Shown: positions 1 to 5,405 of the stretch, piece by piece | How positions within the stretch are numbered: the stretch's first letter is position 1 | Layout of the letters: each line of letters opens with the position of its first letter | Assembly: GCA_947165115.1 (NCBI GenBank) | Contig: CAMUZD010000145.1 | Coordinates: 1 to 5,405 of the forward strand | Direction of reading: 5' to 3' | Length of the DNA: 5,405 bases | Source: an uncultured Clostridia bacterium | GTDB taxonomy: Bacteria; Bacillota; Clostridia; Oscillospirales; Acutalibacteraceae | Position numbers and translations under genes: made by a program | The notes under the pieces: model-generated | Seen by the model: the letters and a program-made list of their open reading frames with translations, nothing else | What the model was told of the DNA's origin: nothing | The model's database searches: none

Positions 1-770
1 CTGATATTCTGGAACTCGACTGCGCGGATCTATCAGCGCAAAAGGCCAGAATCAAAGAGGGCTATGAGTCTTTCTGGACAGGTAACGGCTATAAGAGCTC
101 AGGCGCCGTAGCTCCCGATGACAGAGCCAATGCTCTTGCAGTAATTTCAGGCCTTGCCGGTAAAGACAAATACGATAAAATCACTTCGGTTCTGACAAAT
201 ACGTTCAACTCCAGTCCCTATATGGAGTATTATGTTCTCGAAGCGCTCTGCTCGATGGACAAATACGATGAGGCAAGGAGCAGAATGCTCAGGCGATATG
301 AATCGATGATAAAAGAAGATTATTCCACTCTCTGGGAGAACTGGATTAAAGCTGACGGCACCTCGAATCACGCCTGGTCGGGCGGTCCGCTTGTTATAAT
401 GAGCAAGTATTTCGCGGGAGTCAGACCGCTTGAAGCGGGCTATGACAAGTTCGTTATCAAGCCGCAGATATCAGGTAACGATACCGTGAAATGCGTTGTT
501 CCGTCTGTCAGGGGATATATCAGAGTTACCGAAAGCAGGACTGATTCTTCGTTTGTTCTCGACGTCGGGATACCTGACGGAACCGAAGCGGTGGTTTATA
601 TCCCATACTCGGCAGGTCAGTCGGTTAAACTCAACGGCGACGAAATCTACCGTGATAATCGGTTTACCGCTGCCGACGGCATCGATTTTATTGAAGAAGC
701 AAACGGATTTGCCGTATTTACCGTCAGTTCCGGCGCAAATAATGCTCTGCATTTTGAGGCATCCCGATAA
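1..770 (+). CDS. GH78-like alpha-L-rhamnosidase, C-terminal part (5' end outside window)
   Basis: The reading frame is open from position 3 to the TAA at 768-770 and gives the last 255 residues of a larger enzyme. The first 150 or so residues fit the end of an (alpha/alpha)6-barrel glycosidase of the bacterial alpha-L-rhamnosidase type. They contain DDRANALA (117-140), a helical segment SPYMEYYVLEALCSM, then LWENW (330-344) and SNHAWSGGP (from 363). In GH78 the Glu of the LWExW segment is near the position expected for the catalytic base; that assignment is from family knowledge and not proven here. Residues after about 150 are beta-rich (VLDVGIPDGTEAVVYIPY) and match the small C-terminal beta-sandwich of this family. 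Known members release terminal L-rhamnose from plant or bacterial glycans and glycosides by inversion. Whether this protein is secreted cannot be judged because the N-terminus is missing. It lies 34 bp before the ceramidase-like gene on the same strand, suggesting one transcript. A related GH78-like enzyme with another sugar specificity is possible. Confidence 0.85.
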   Translation, partial: DILELDCADLSAQKARIKEGYESFWTGNGYKSSGAVAPDDRANALAVISGLAGKDKYDKITSVLTNTFNSSPYMEYYVLEALCSMDKYDEARSRMLRRYESMIKEDYSTLWENWIKADGTSNHAWSGGPLVIMSKYFAGVRPLEAGYDKFVIKPQISGNDTVKCVVPSVRGYIRVTESRTDSSFVLDVGIPDGTEAVVYIPYSAGQSVKLNGDEIYRDNRFTAADGIDFIEEANGFAVFTVSSGANNALHFEASR

Positions 771-804
771 ACGGTTATATATAAATTAAAGGAGGGTCAG
801 AGAA

Positions 805-2640
805 ATGAAAATTCTTAAAAAAACAACTGCAGTATTTCTTTCCGCCGCGATGATTGTCCTTTCATCCGTCAGCGCTTTTGCCGCCGGCGATAAGGAGGGC
901 TACGGCTTCTTTGAGCACGCCGTCGATAACGTTTTCGGCGTTATTCAGGACGGTCTCTTCGCCGCGCTGATCGCGTTCAATTTCCGCCCCGGAATAAAGA
1001 ACGCAAAGGATTACAAGCCCGGTGAGAGTGAATATTTCTATAAAGGAACCGGCGGTAAAGTCGGCGGAAACGGCTGGAAGGCGGGCTTCGCGGATAACAG
1101 CATTATTCCCGAAAAATGGCGCAGAGACGCCGCGGGCAATCCCGATCCCGAGGGCTACTGCCTCGATAAGATGCACAGCGGCGGCGGTTATCAGGCGGAG
1201 ATTGATAAAATCTATTCGGGCCAGAATATCAACGTGCTCGTTCTTTCAAACGGATGCGATATCAACTCGAACGGTATTGAGGATATTATGATAATCATCA
1301 GTGCGGACGGCGTCGGTATCACGAGCCAAACCTGCCGCGATATCAGAAAGGCGGTCGAGGAGAAGCTCAGCCGCTTCGGCGTTACTCACGATGATATTCT
1401 TTCCTGCACCGTCAGCGCGACTCACTGCCACGCGGGCCTTGATATTCAGGGAATGTACTGGAAGAGAATTCTCGCCGTTCTTTTCTCAAATCTCGTCAAG
1501 CGCTTTATCCCCGGTCAGTATATTCTCACCCTTGAAGAGGATATGCACGAAACGCTGATTGAAAAGGCATCGGATGCCGCGGGGCGCGCTTTTGAGGGTA
1601 TGGAGAGCGGCTCTCTCTCATTCTTCAATACCGATGAAGCGCAGGGCGTTCGCGATAAATTCAACAGCGGCGCGAAAACACAGAATAAATTCTCCTCGTT
1701 TATCTTTGAATCTGAGAGCGGCAAAAAGACCGTTGTTTCAAATATCGGCGCTCATCCCGTTTCAGCCAACGCCCAGCAGACTCATATGACAGCCTGCGAT
1801 TATCCCTATTATATGAAGCTTGCGATGAAAGACGCGGGCTATGATTTTCTCTTCATTCAGGGAACTCAGGCGGGCGTTTCAACCGCCGATGCCGAAATCG
1901 GCAGGGAAGCGGAAGAATGGGCTGCTTCAAAAGCGCTGACAAAGGATGAATGGGTGCGCCGCTACGGCGAAAAGATTGCCGATGAAATGTATGAGGGCTG
2001 TGAGCCCGGTTTCGGCGATATGTATAAGAAGGGTTACGCTCTCGCTCATTTCGTGATTGACGCGGCAGGCGAAAAGACGCCCGTTGCTCCTGTAATGAAT
2101 ATCAAGACTGATGAAATTCTCATCGACTGCGACAACGGCCTTCTCGGTCTCGGCGCCGCGACGGGAATTCTCGGATTCAATACCGTGCGTTCACGCTCTG
2201 CGGAGAGCGGATACGGAATAATGGCGGAGATAGTATATATCGAGCTAGGCGAAGAAGTCGCTTTCATCACCGTTCCCGGCGAGCTTTCGCCCGCCTGCGT
2301 TTACGGCACGAAGGATGGTTACGACGGCTCGACTAAATGGACGGGTCCGCAGTCCTGGAGCGGTAAAGACTGGGAATACAGAACACTCGAGGATATGGTC
2401 AGAGAGGCGAGCGGCGATGAGGATAAGCAGGTAATCGTCATGGGCCTTACCAATGACGCCATCGGCTATAATCTGCCCGATACAATCACCACGCAGGGTA
2501 TCCTCACTCCACTTCTGATCTATAACGGTGACGGCGGCAACGAAATCGCTAACTCAATGCTTATGACCGTCTCCGATGAAAGCGCATCCGATATCGTAAA
2601 AGGCTTCGGAACCCTTCTTAATGTTGAAGCAAAACAGTAG
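805..2640 (+). CDS. Secreted neutral/alkaline ceramidase-family protein
   Basis: This 611-residue protein has a clear Sec signal peptide: K2-K6 basic, hydrophobic core A9-V22, and probable cleavage after SAFA (residue 26). There is no lipobox or sorting motif, so release outside the cell is likely. The start is fixed by AAAGGAGGG at 788-796. Family signs follow in order: WKAGFADNSIIP (91-102), NVLVLSNG (143-150), SATHCHAG (204-211, H207 and H209 matching the zinc-site HxH of neutral ceramidases), AHPVSAN...DYPYYM (316-337), GTQAGVS (353-359), VPGE (490-493) and GLTNDAIGYNLP (547-558). In Pseudomonas ceramidase, equivalent Glu and Tyr residues bind zinc, so E493 and Y555 are the candidates here. 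The usual GDVSP-type active-site segment is changed to AGVST. Residues 30-90 form an extension ahead of the domain. Characterised relatives hydrolyse the amide bond of ceramide; many bacterial homologues are untested, so the substrate is unknown. The gene follows a GH78-like gene by 34 bp, with only a weak promoter-like pair in the gap (TTGAGG 754-759, TATATA 776-781), and ends before a hairpin. Confidence 0.8.
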   Translation: MKILKKTTAVFLSAAMIVLSSVSAFAAGDKEGYGFFEHAVDNVFGVIQDGLFAALIAFNFRPGIKNAKDYKPGESEYFYKGTGGKVGGNGWKAGFADNSIIPEKWRRDAAGNPDPEGYCLDKMHSGGGYQAEIDKIYSGQNINVLVLSNGCDINSNGIEDIMIIISADGVGITSQTCRDIRKAVEEKLSRFGVTHDDILSCTVSATHCHAGLDIQGMYWKRILAVLFSNLVKRFIPGQYILTLEEDMHETLIEKASDAAGRAFEGMESGSLSFFNTDEAQGVRDKFNSGAKTQNKFSSFIFESESGKKTVVSNIGAHPVSANAQQTHMTACDYPYYMKLAMKDAGYDFLFIQGTQAGVSTADAEIGREAEEWAASKALTKDEWVRRYGEKIADEMYEGCEPGFGDMYKKGYALAHFVIDAAGEKTPVAPVMNIKTDEILIDCDNGLLGLGAATGILGFNTVRSRSAESGYGIMAEIVYIELGEEVAFITVPGELSPACVYGTKDGYDGSTKWTGPQSWSGKDWEYRTLEDMVREASGDEDKQVIVMGLTNDAIGYNLPDTITTQGILTPLLIYNGDGGNEIANSMLMTVSDESASDIVKGFGTLLNVEAKQ

Positions 2641-2662
2641 AATATAGTTTCTGATTATAAAT

Positions 2663-2694
2663 CAACAGCCCGTATCAGACGATACGGGCTGTTG
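2663..2694. terminator. Bidirectional hairpin between convergent genes
   Basis: A perfect 14-bp stem (2663-2676 with 2681-2694) encloses a 4-nt loop, AGAC. It begins 22 nt after the stop of the ceramidase-like gene and 21 nt after the stop of the minus-strand hydrolase, so it is placed symmetrically to end both. The T-tracts are weak: TGTAATCA on the plus strand and ATTTATAA on the minus strand. It may therefore work partly as an mRNA 3'-end stabiliser. Its core is repeated at 4935-4958. Confidence 0.75.
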
Positions 2695-2715
2695 TAATCA
2701 GTGTCTGGTTATGTA

Positions 2716-3615
2716 TTATCGTTCGATGTGTTTCTCGAAGAATCCAAGAGCTTTCTCGATGGCGTCAATGCCGGCTTTGCTCTCTGAGGCAAGTACGCTG
2801 AAAACGTGCGGCAGATCCACACCGTCGTATTCTGGGTAGTTGAGAAGCAGAACTTCAGTTCCTTTGCTTTTAAGCACTTCCGCCTGTTCAAGTGTCTGCT
2901 TGAGCCCGAGCGTGTCTCCGCTGCTTGTGATAAGGCAGGTGGGTGGAAAATCGGCAAGGGGAGCAATTTCATCAAAATTCATGTAATTATACCCTGCCTC
3001 GTTTTTGATTTTTTTGCCCCACATCTTTTTTGTGTAAAAACCGATAATTCCCTTTTTCTTCGCGCTCGCAACAGGCGAGGTAAGCAAAAGCGTCTTAAGC
3101 CTGATTCCGGGATCGGCAGTTTTGAATACATCTCTGAGTTTTTCGCTGTCGAGAAGAGCGGCGGAGTAACTTGCGAGCATCCCTCCCGCAGAGTCTCCGG
3201 TAAGCATAATGCTGTTTCTGTCACAGGGATATTCATCAAGATGAAGCGAAGTATAGTCAAGAGCGCTCATAACATCACGCAGTTGCTCATATACCGTCAC
3301 CTCGGGCACAAGGCGATAGCTTAAATTGAAAACAATATATCCTCTTTTTGCCAGATTAAGACAGTAGATTTTATTTAATTCCTTCGTGCCATACATCCAC
3401 CCGCCGCCGTGAATATCAATGATCACAGGTAGCTGGCCGACTGTATTTTCGGGATAGTATACGTCGAAAAGATGAAGCGGATGATTGTCGTTGAGATAGG
3501 GGATATCGCATATTCTCTTTATACCTTCCGGTTCGCTCTGCGAGGCTATATTTTTAGCATCGCTCTTTTCTACGGTTTTCCAGAATAATTGACAAAGTCT
3601 CATAAACAGTGACAT
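2716..3615 (-). CDS. HSL-family (alpha/beta hydrolase fold) esterase/lipase-like enzyme
   Basis: This 299-residue protein carries the hallmarks of the hormone-sensitive-lipase (family IV) branch of alpha/beta hydrolases. They are VIIDIHGGGW at 64-73 (oxyanion-hole motif HGGG), SYRLVPE at 99-105, and the nucleophile elbow GDSAGG at 140-145 with S142. D234 in SSGDTLGL and H270 in LPHVFSV complete the expected triad. Length is normal for the family (about 300). There is no signal peptide or membrane segment, so it should be cytoplasmic. Members cleave small acyl esters, and some deacetylate sugars; the substrate here cannot be read from sequence. The frame stays open upstream to an ATG at 3690, but GGAGG at 3623-3627 sits 7 nt before the ATG at 3615, and the promoter -10 box lies inside the longer version, so 3615 is chosen. 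It is convergent with the ceramidase-like gene and divergent from the lipoprotein gene, so it forms a single-gene transcript in this window. Confidence 0.88.
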   Translation of the reverse strand: MSLFMRLCQLFWKTVEKSDAKNIASQSEPEGIKRICDIPYLNDNHPLHLFDVYYPENTVGQLPVIIDIHGGGWMYGTKELNKIYCLNLAKRGYIVFNLSYRLVPEVTVYEQLRDVMSALDYTSLHLDEYPCDRNSIMLTGDSAGGMLASYSAALLDSEKLRDVFKTADPGIRLKTLLLTSPVASAKKKGIIGFYTKKMWGKKIKNEAGYNYMNFDEIAPLADFPPTCLITSSGDTLGLKQTLEQAEVLKSKGTEVLLLNYPEYDGVDLPHVFSVLASESKAGIDAIEKALGFFEKHIER

Positions 3616-3622
3616 AATATCG

Positions 3623-3627
3623 CCTCC
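3623..3627 (-). promoter_or_regulatory. Ribosome binding site deciding the hydrolase start
   Basis: The minus strand reads GGAGG followed by 7 nt (CGATATT) and ATG at 3615. No comparable Shine-Dalgarno sequence precedes the upstream in-frame ATG at 3690, so this site supports the shorter 299-residue protein. Confidence 0.85.
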
Positions 3628-3640
3628 ATAATTTTTTATC

Positions 3641-3670
3641 ATTATAACATATATTTTTACTAATGTGCAA
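3641..3670 (-). promoter_or_regulatory. Sigma-A-type promoter of the hydrolase gene
   Basis: On the minus strand a perfect TATAAT (3646 to 3641) is preceded by TG one base upstream, forming an extended -10 element. A TTGCAC (3670 to 3665), a partial -35 match, lies 18 nt further upstream. Transcription would begin near 3634, giving a leader of about 20 nt that just includes the ribosome binding site. Confidence 0.65.
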
Positions 3671-3716
3671 TTGGTGTTTGATAAAAGCAAAGTAATTATT
3701 TCTGTATTTATTATAT

Positions 3717-3771
3717 CGTAAACAATGTATTTAAATGCGTAAATTCAATAAAAAATGCATTTTTGTTAACG
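3717..3771. promoter_or_regulatory. Possible operator region: inverted and direct repeats in the divergent spacer
   Basis: The AT-rich spacer holds an imperfect inverted repeat. Its left arm starts CGTAAACAATG at 3717; its right arm ends TTGTTAACG at 3771 (reverse complement CGTTAACAA), with two mismatches and a 3-nt gap. A further CGTAAA lies at 3738-3743, 21 bp from the one at 3717. A perfect 14-bp palindrome, AAAAATGCATTTTT, covers 3751-3764. The block sits upstream of both divergent promoters, where a shared regulator could bind. AT-rich DNA produces such patterns by chance, so this is only a candidate. Confidence 0.25.
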
Positions 3772-3792
3772 AAAAATTCTAAATAATTTATA

Positions 3793-3821
3793 TTGAAAAT
3801 GTGAAAACAAGAGATTATAAT
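3793..3821 (+). promoter_or_regulatory. Near-consensus sigma-A promoter of the lipoprotein gene
   Basis: TTGAAA at 3793-3798 (five of six bases match the -35 consensus) is separated by exactly 17 nt from a perfect TATAAT at 3816-3821. Transcription should start near 3828, leaving a leader of about 28 nt with AAGGAG at 3842-3847, 8 nt before the ATG. This is the best promoter in the window and suggests strong expression unless a repressor acts. Confidence 0.8.
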
Positions 3822-3855
3822 AGCATAACAAAATAATTCTGAAGGAGTAATTATT

Positions 3856-4917
3856 ATGAAAAGAATTATCGCAATAGTTCTCTGTCTCATCCTTGCAGGA
3901 TCTTGCCTTGCTGTGCTTTCAGCCTGCGGAAAGCAGGAGGGAGAATCGGCTGAAAAGACATTCAAGTCCGGTGTATGGGCGGTTGTTGAAAACGGTGAAG
4001 AAACCGGCGCAACTTATACGTTTACCGACAGCATGAAAGAATGTTCTTATGACAACGGCACGACTGCTATCGGATTTGACTATGAAATCCAGGGCAACGA
4101 TTATGTTTTCCATATGGGCGCCGCCGATGATAACACAACAGCAAACGTCATCTTTACCGATGATGATAACTGCACTGTTGCCTGGGCTGATCGCGGAGTA
4201 ACCGAAACTCTTAAATACATCGGCGAGGCTGATGCAACCGAAAATACAGAAACCGAGCGCCGCATGATTATTAACAGCGAACCTGTAGTTATCACAGCAA
4301 AAGAAAGCTTTGATAATGCGGGCGTTACCGAACTTATCTGCGATGCCACAGAAACATATTCATTCACCAAGAGCGACGACAGCACTACCTGGAAAGTGTT
4401 TGTCCTTGATGAAAAATTTGCCGACGGCGCAAGATATCTTGCTCAGGCACAGGAGCCCGCTCTTGAAGGCGACGGCACTCTCAAGATCGAAGAAGGCAAA
4501 TATATCTACATCCTTTGCTCAGAGAGCGCATTTACTGGCGATGCTGCTTCCGAAGCGACTCTCACCATTGACTACGCTGTCGCTGATGATGAAGATATAA
4601 CTCCCGACAGACTTTTCACAAAGGGCGTCTGGTCCGCAAGCGTTGACGGCAAGATTGACACATATTTTATCTTTGACGATGATGCAAACGGCCGCACCGA
4701 AAGAGCCGACGGCACAGGCGGCACTCCCTTTACCTGCGAGCAGAACGGCTATGATGCTGTTTTCCATTTCGGCTCAGCCGATGATGTCACCAATGCTAAA
4801 TTCAGCACTGGCGACAATACCGGCACATTTGAATTCGCTGACAAGACAGTTGTTTATACTTTTGAAGCAGTAGCAGACGCCGATCCTGCAACTTTCGAGG
4901 TCCCCGCAGCTCAGTAA
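3856..4917 (+). CDS. Lipoprotein of unknown function with duplicated domain (A-B-A)
   Basis: This 353-residue protein starts with a lipoprotein signal peptide: basic KR, hydrophobic core to A19, and lipobox LSAC with the lipidated cysteine at C24. It should therefore be anchored to the outer face of the membrane. The mature part is very acidic. Residues 35-124 and 253-339 are copies of one domain: each opens with GVW, carries a YxF strand, and contains VFHxGxADD (84-92 and 302-310) before a closing beta strand. Between them, residues 137-243 form a different beta-rich domain with WKVFVLDE, DGTLKIEEGKYIYILCSES and TLTIDYAV. The copies look like small beta-barrel or beta-sandwich modules, loosely recalling lipocalin-like folds; that is a guess from strand pattern. 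I do not recognise the family and assign no function. Binding of a ligand or cell-surface component is plausible for such a protein. The start is supported by AAGGAG 8 nt upstream and a strong own promoter. It is transcribed alone and ends before a hairpin. Confidence 0.85.
   Translation: MKRIIAIVLCLILAGSCLAVLSACGKQEGESAEKTFKSGVWAVVENGEETGATYTFTDSMKECSYDNGTTAIGFDYEIQGNDYVFHMGAADDNTTANVIFTDDDNCTVAWADRGVTETLKYIGEADATENTETERRMIINSEPVVITAKESFDNAGVTELICDATETYSFTKSDDSTTWKVFVLDEKFADGARYLAQAQEPALEGDGTLKIEEGKYIYILCSESAFTGDAASEATLTIDYAVADDEDITPDRLFTKGVWSASVDGKIDTYFIFDDDANGRTERADGTGGTPFTCEQNGYDAVFHFGSADDVTNAKFSTGDNTGTFEFADKTVVYTFEAVADADPATFEVPAAQ
3958..4227 (+). repeat. Internal domain repeat, copy 1 (lipoprotein residues 35-124)
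   Basis: This is the first copy of the duplicated module. Its marks are SGVW (38-41), GATYTF (51-56), GFDYEIQGNDYVFHMGAADD (73-92) and TLKYIGEADA (118-127). At the DNA level 4105-4131 matches 4759-4785 of the second copy at 23 of 27 bases. The shared residues are spread over the whole length, so this is a domain duplication and not a short motif. Confidence 0.8.
4612..4872 (+). repeat. Internal domain repeat, copy 2 (lipoprotein residues 253-339)
   Basis: This is the second copy: KGVW (256-259), DTYFIF (268-273), FTCEQNGYDAVFHFGSADD (292-310) and TVVYTFEAVADA (331-342). It lines up with copy 1 with only small gaps. Both copies are followed by an acidic Ala/Asp-rich linker or tail. Confidence 0.8.
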
Positions 4918-4932
4918 TTCATTTAACAAAAC

Positions 4933-4960
4933 AAAGCCCGTATCAAACGATACGGGCTTT
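4933..4960. terminator. Bidirectional terminator between lipoprotein gene and purF
   Basis: A perfect 12-bp stem (AAAGCCCGTATC, 4933-4944, pairing with 4949-4960) closes a 4-nt loop, AAAC. On the plus strand it starts 15 nt after the lipoprotein stop and runs into CTTTTGTG. On the minus strand it is followed by GTTTTGTTAAAT, a better T-rich tail, and can end the purF transcript 73 nt after its stop. The core matches the hairpin at 2667-2690 with one difference in the loop. Confidence 0.85.
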
Positions 4961-5033
4961 TGTGATTGTGTAGTTAGTTGGGATTATAAAATAGTAATTT
5001 TGGTGATATAAATCTAGGTGTAATATCGCTGGT
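4961..5033. other. Short AT-rich spacer, no gene seen
   Basis: This is the 3' flank of purF up to the shared hairpin. No reading frame with a ribosome binding site and no further hairpin was found. It would be the 3' untranslated part of the purF message. Confidence 0.5.
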
Positions 5034-5405
5034 TCAATCCAACACTTGATAGTATTCGGAAAAATATCCCATTTTCCGGTCGAATTTGTTTTTGGCGGGT
5101 TCGCGGGGGACGGGAACGGGATAGATGCCGGTAAAGCATCCGTCGCAGAAGCAGACGTCTGCACCGTCGGCTATTTTGTGAATCGCATCAACAGAGAGGT
5201 AGCCGAGAGAATCTGCTCCGATGACCTTTGCAATTTCTTCGACAGAATCGAATTTGCAGGCAATAAGATTTTCTTCGCTGTCGATATCGGTGCCGAAGTA
5301 GCACGGATGCATGAACGGCGGAGAAGAAATACGTAGATGCACTTCTTTTGCCCCGGCGTTGCGGAGCAGGCGGATAATTCCCGCGCAGGTTGTGCCGCGG
5401 ACAAT
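5034..5405 (-). CDS. purF: Amidophosphoribosyltransferase, C-terminal part (5' end outside window)
   Basis: The minus-strand frame is open from the window edge to a TGA at 5036-5034 and gives the last 123 residues. It starts inside the PRPP-binding loop with IVRGTTCAG, continues with AGAKEVHLRISSPPFMHPCYFGTD (17-40), then IGADSLGYLSVDAI, and ends with CFCDGCFTGIYP (86-96). These are signature segments of PurF, which makes 5-phosphoribosylamine from PRPP and glutamine in the first committed step of de novo purine synthesis. C35 (in HPC) and the C87-x2-C90 pair match the cysteines that hold the 4Fe-4S cluster in Bacillus-type PurF, so this enzyme probably carries one. The usual Ser after GTT is Cys (C7), a mild change. 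The protein is cytoplasmic. The gene is convergent with the lipoprotein gene and unrelated in function. The window cuts off the glutamine-amidotransferase half and most of the transferase domain. Confidence 0.97.
   Translation of the reverse strand: MVRGTTCAGIIRLLRNAGAKEVHLRISSPPFMHPCYFGTDIDSEENLIACKFDSVEEIAKVIGADSLGYLSVDAIHKIADGADVCFCDGCFTGIYPVPVPREPAKNKFDRKMGYFSEYYQVLD

Noticed and set aside
3001..3060. T-rich runs that might be a terminator
   Set aside because: They are inside the hydrolase coding region, encode Lys-rich segments on the minus strand (AKKKG, GKKIK), and have no stem before them.
2806..3324. 172-residue plus-strand open frame
   Set aside because: It lies antisense within the hydrolase gene, whose catalytic motifs are complete. 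The frame has no ribosome binding site and no recognisable domain.
3616..3690. Longer hydrolase start at ATG 3690
   Set aside because: The extra 25 residues overlap the TATAAT promoter box and lack a ribosome binding site, while GGAGG precisely precedes the ATG at 3615.
3895..3906. Alternative lipidation cysteine C17 (LAGSC)
   Set aside because: Ser at -1 is less suitable and it would cut the hydrophobic core short; LSAC at C24 is a standard lipobox at the expected distance.
5029..5043. GGTTCAATCC, resembling a tRNA T-loop
   Set aside because: The flanking bases do not form a 5-bp T stem, no other tRNA arms can be drawn, and the sequence overlaps the purF stop codon.
5046..5336. 96-residue plus-strand open frame
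   Set aside because: It is the antisense shadow of purF, whose protein is unmistakable on the other strand.

Overview
This window most likely comes from the chromosome of an anaerobic, probably gut-associated Firmicute of the class Clostridia (Oscillospiraceae/Ruminococcaceae-like). That is inferred from strong AAGGAGG-type ribosome binding sites, Gram-positive-style signal peptide and lipobox sequences, a PurF of the iron-sulfur (Bacillus) type, and the mix of secreted carbohydrate- and lipid-active enzymes. I cannot name a species.

Layout. (1) Positions 1-770, plus strand: the C-terminal 255 residues of a GH78-like alpha-L-rhamnosidase; its start lies upstream of the window. (2) Positions 805-2640, plus strand, 34 bp downstream and probably co-transcribed: a secreted 611-residue protein of the neutral/alkaline ceramidase family with an altered active-site segment. 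(3) A perfect 14-bp hairpin at 2663-2694 separates it from a convergent gene. (4) Positions 2716-3615, minus strand: an HSL-type alpha/beta hydrolase of 299 residues with a complete Ser-Asp-His triad. (5) Positions 3616-3855: an AT-rich divergent intergenic region with a good sigma-A-type promoter for each flanking gene. (6) Positions 3856-4917, plus strand: a lipoprotein of unknown function with a duplicated domain flanking an unrelated middle domain (A-B-A). (7) A second hairpin at 4933-4960, nearly identical in core sequence to the first, lies between it and the next convergent gene. (8) Positions 5034-5405, minus strand: the C-terminal 123 residues of amidophosphoribosyltransferase (purF), cut by the window edge.

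How the genes may work together. The rhamnosidase and the ceramidase-like protein look like a two-gene (or longer) unit acting on a glycosylated, possibly lipid-linked, substrate; this is inference from adjacency and family. The hydrolase and lipoprotein each have their own promoter and need not belong to the same pathway. purF is a housekeeping gene and marks the edge of the accessory stretch. No mobile element, CRISPR array, tRNA or rRNA was seen. I found no convincing undescribed multi-gene system. The most distinctive items are the divergent ceramidase-like active site, the A-B-A lipoprotein and the recurring terminator-like hairpin.
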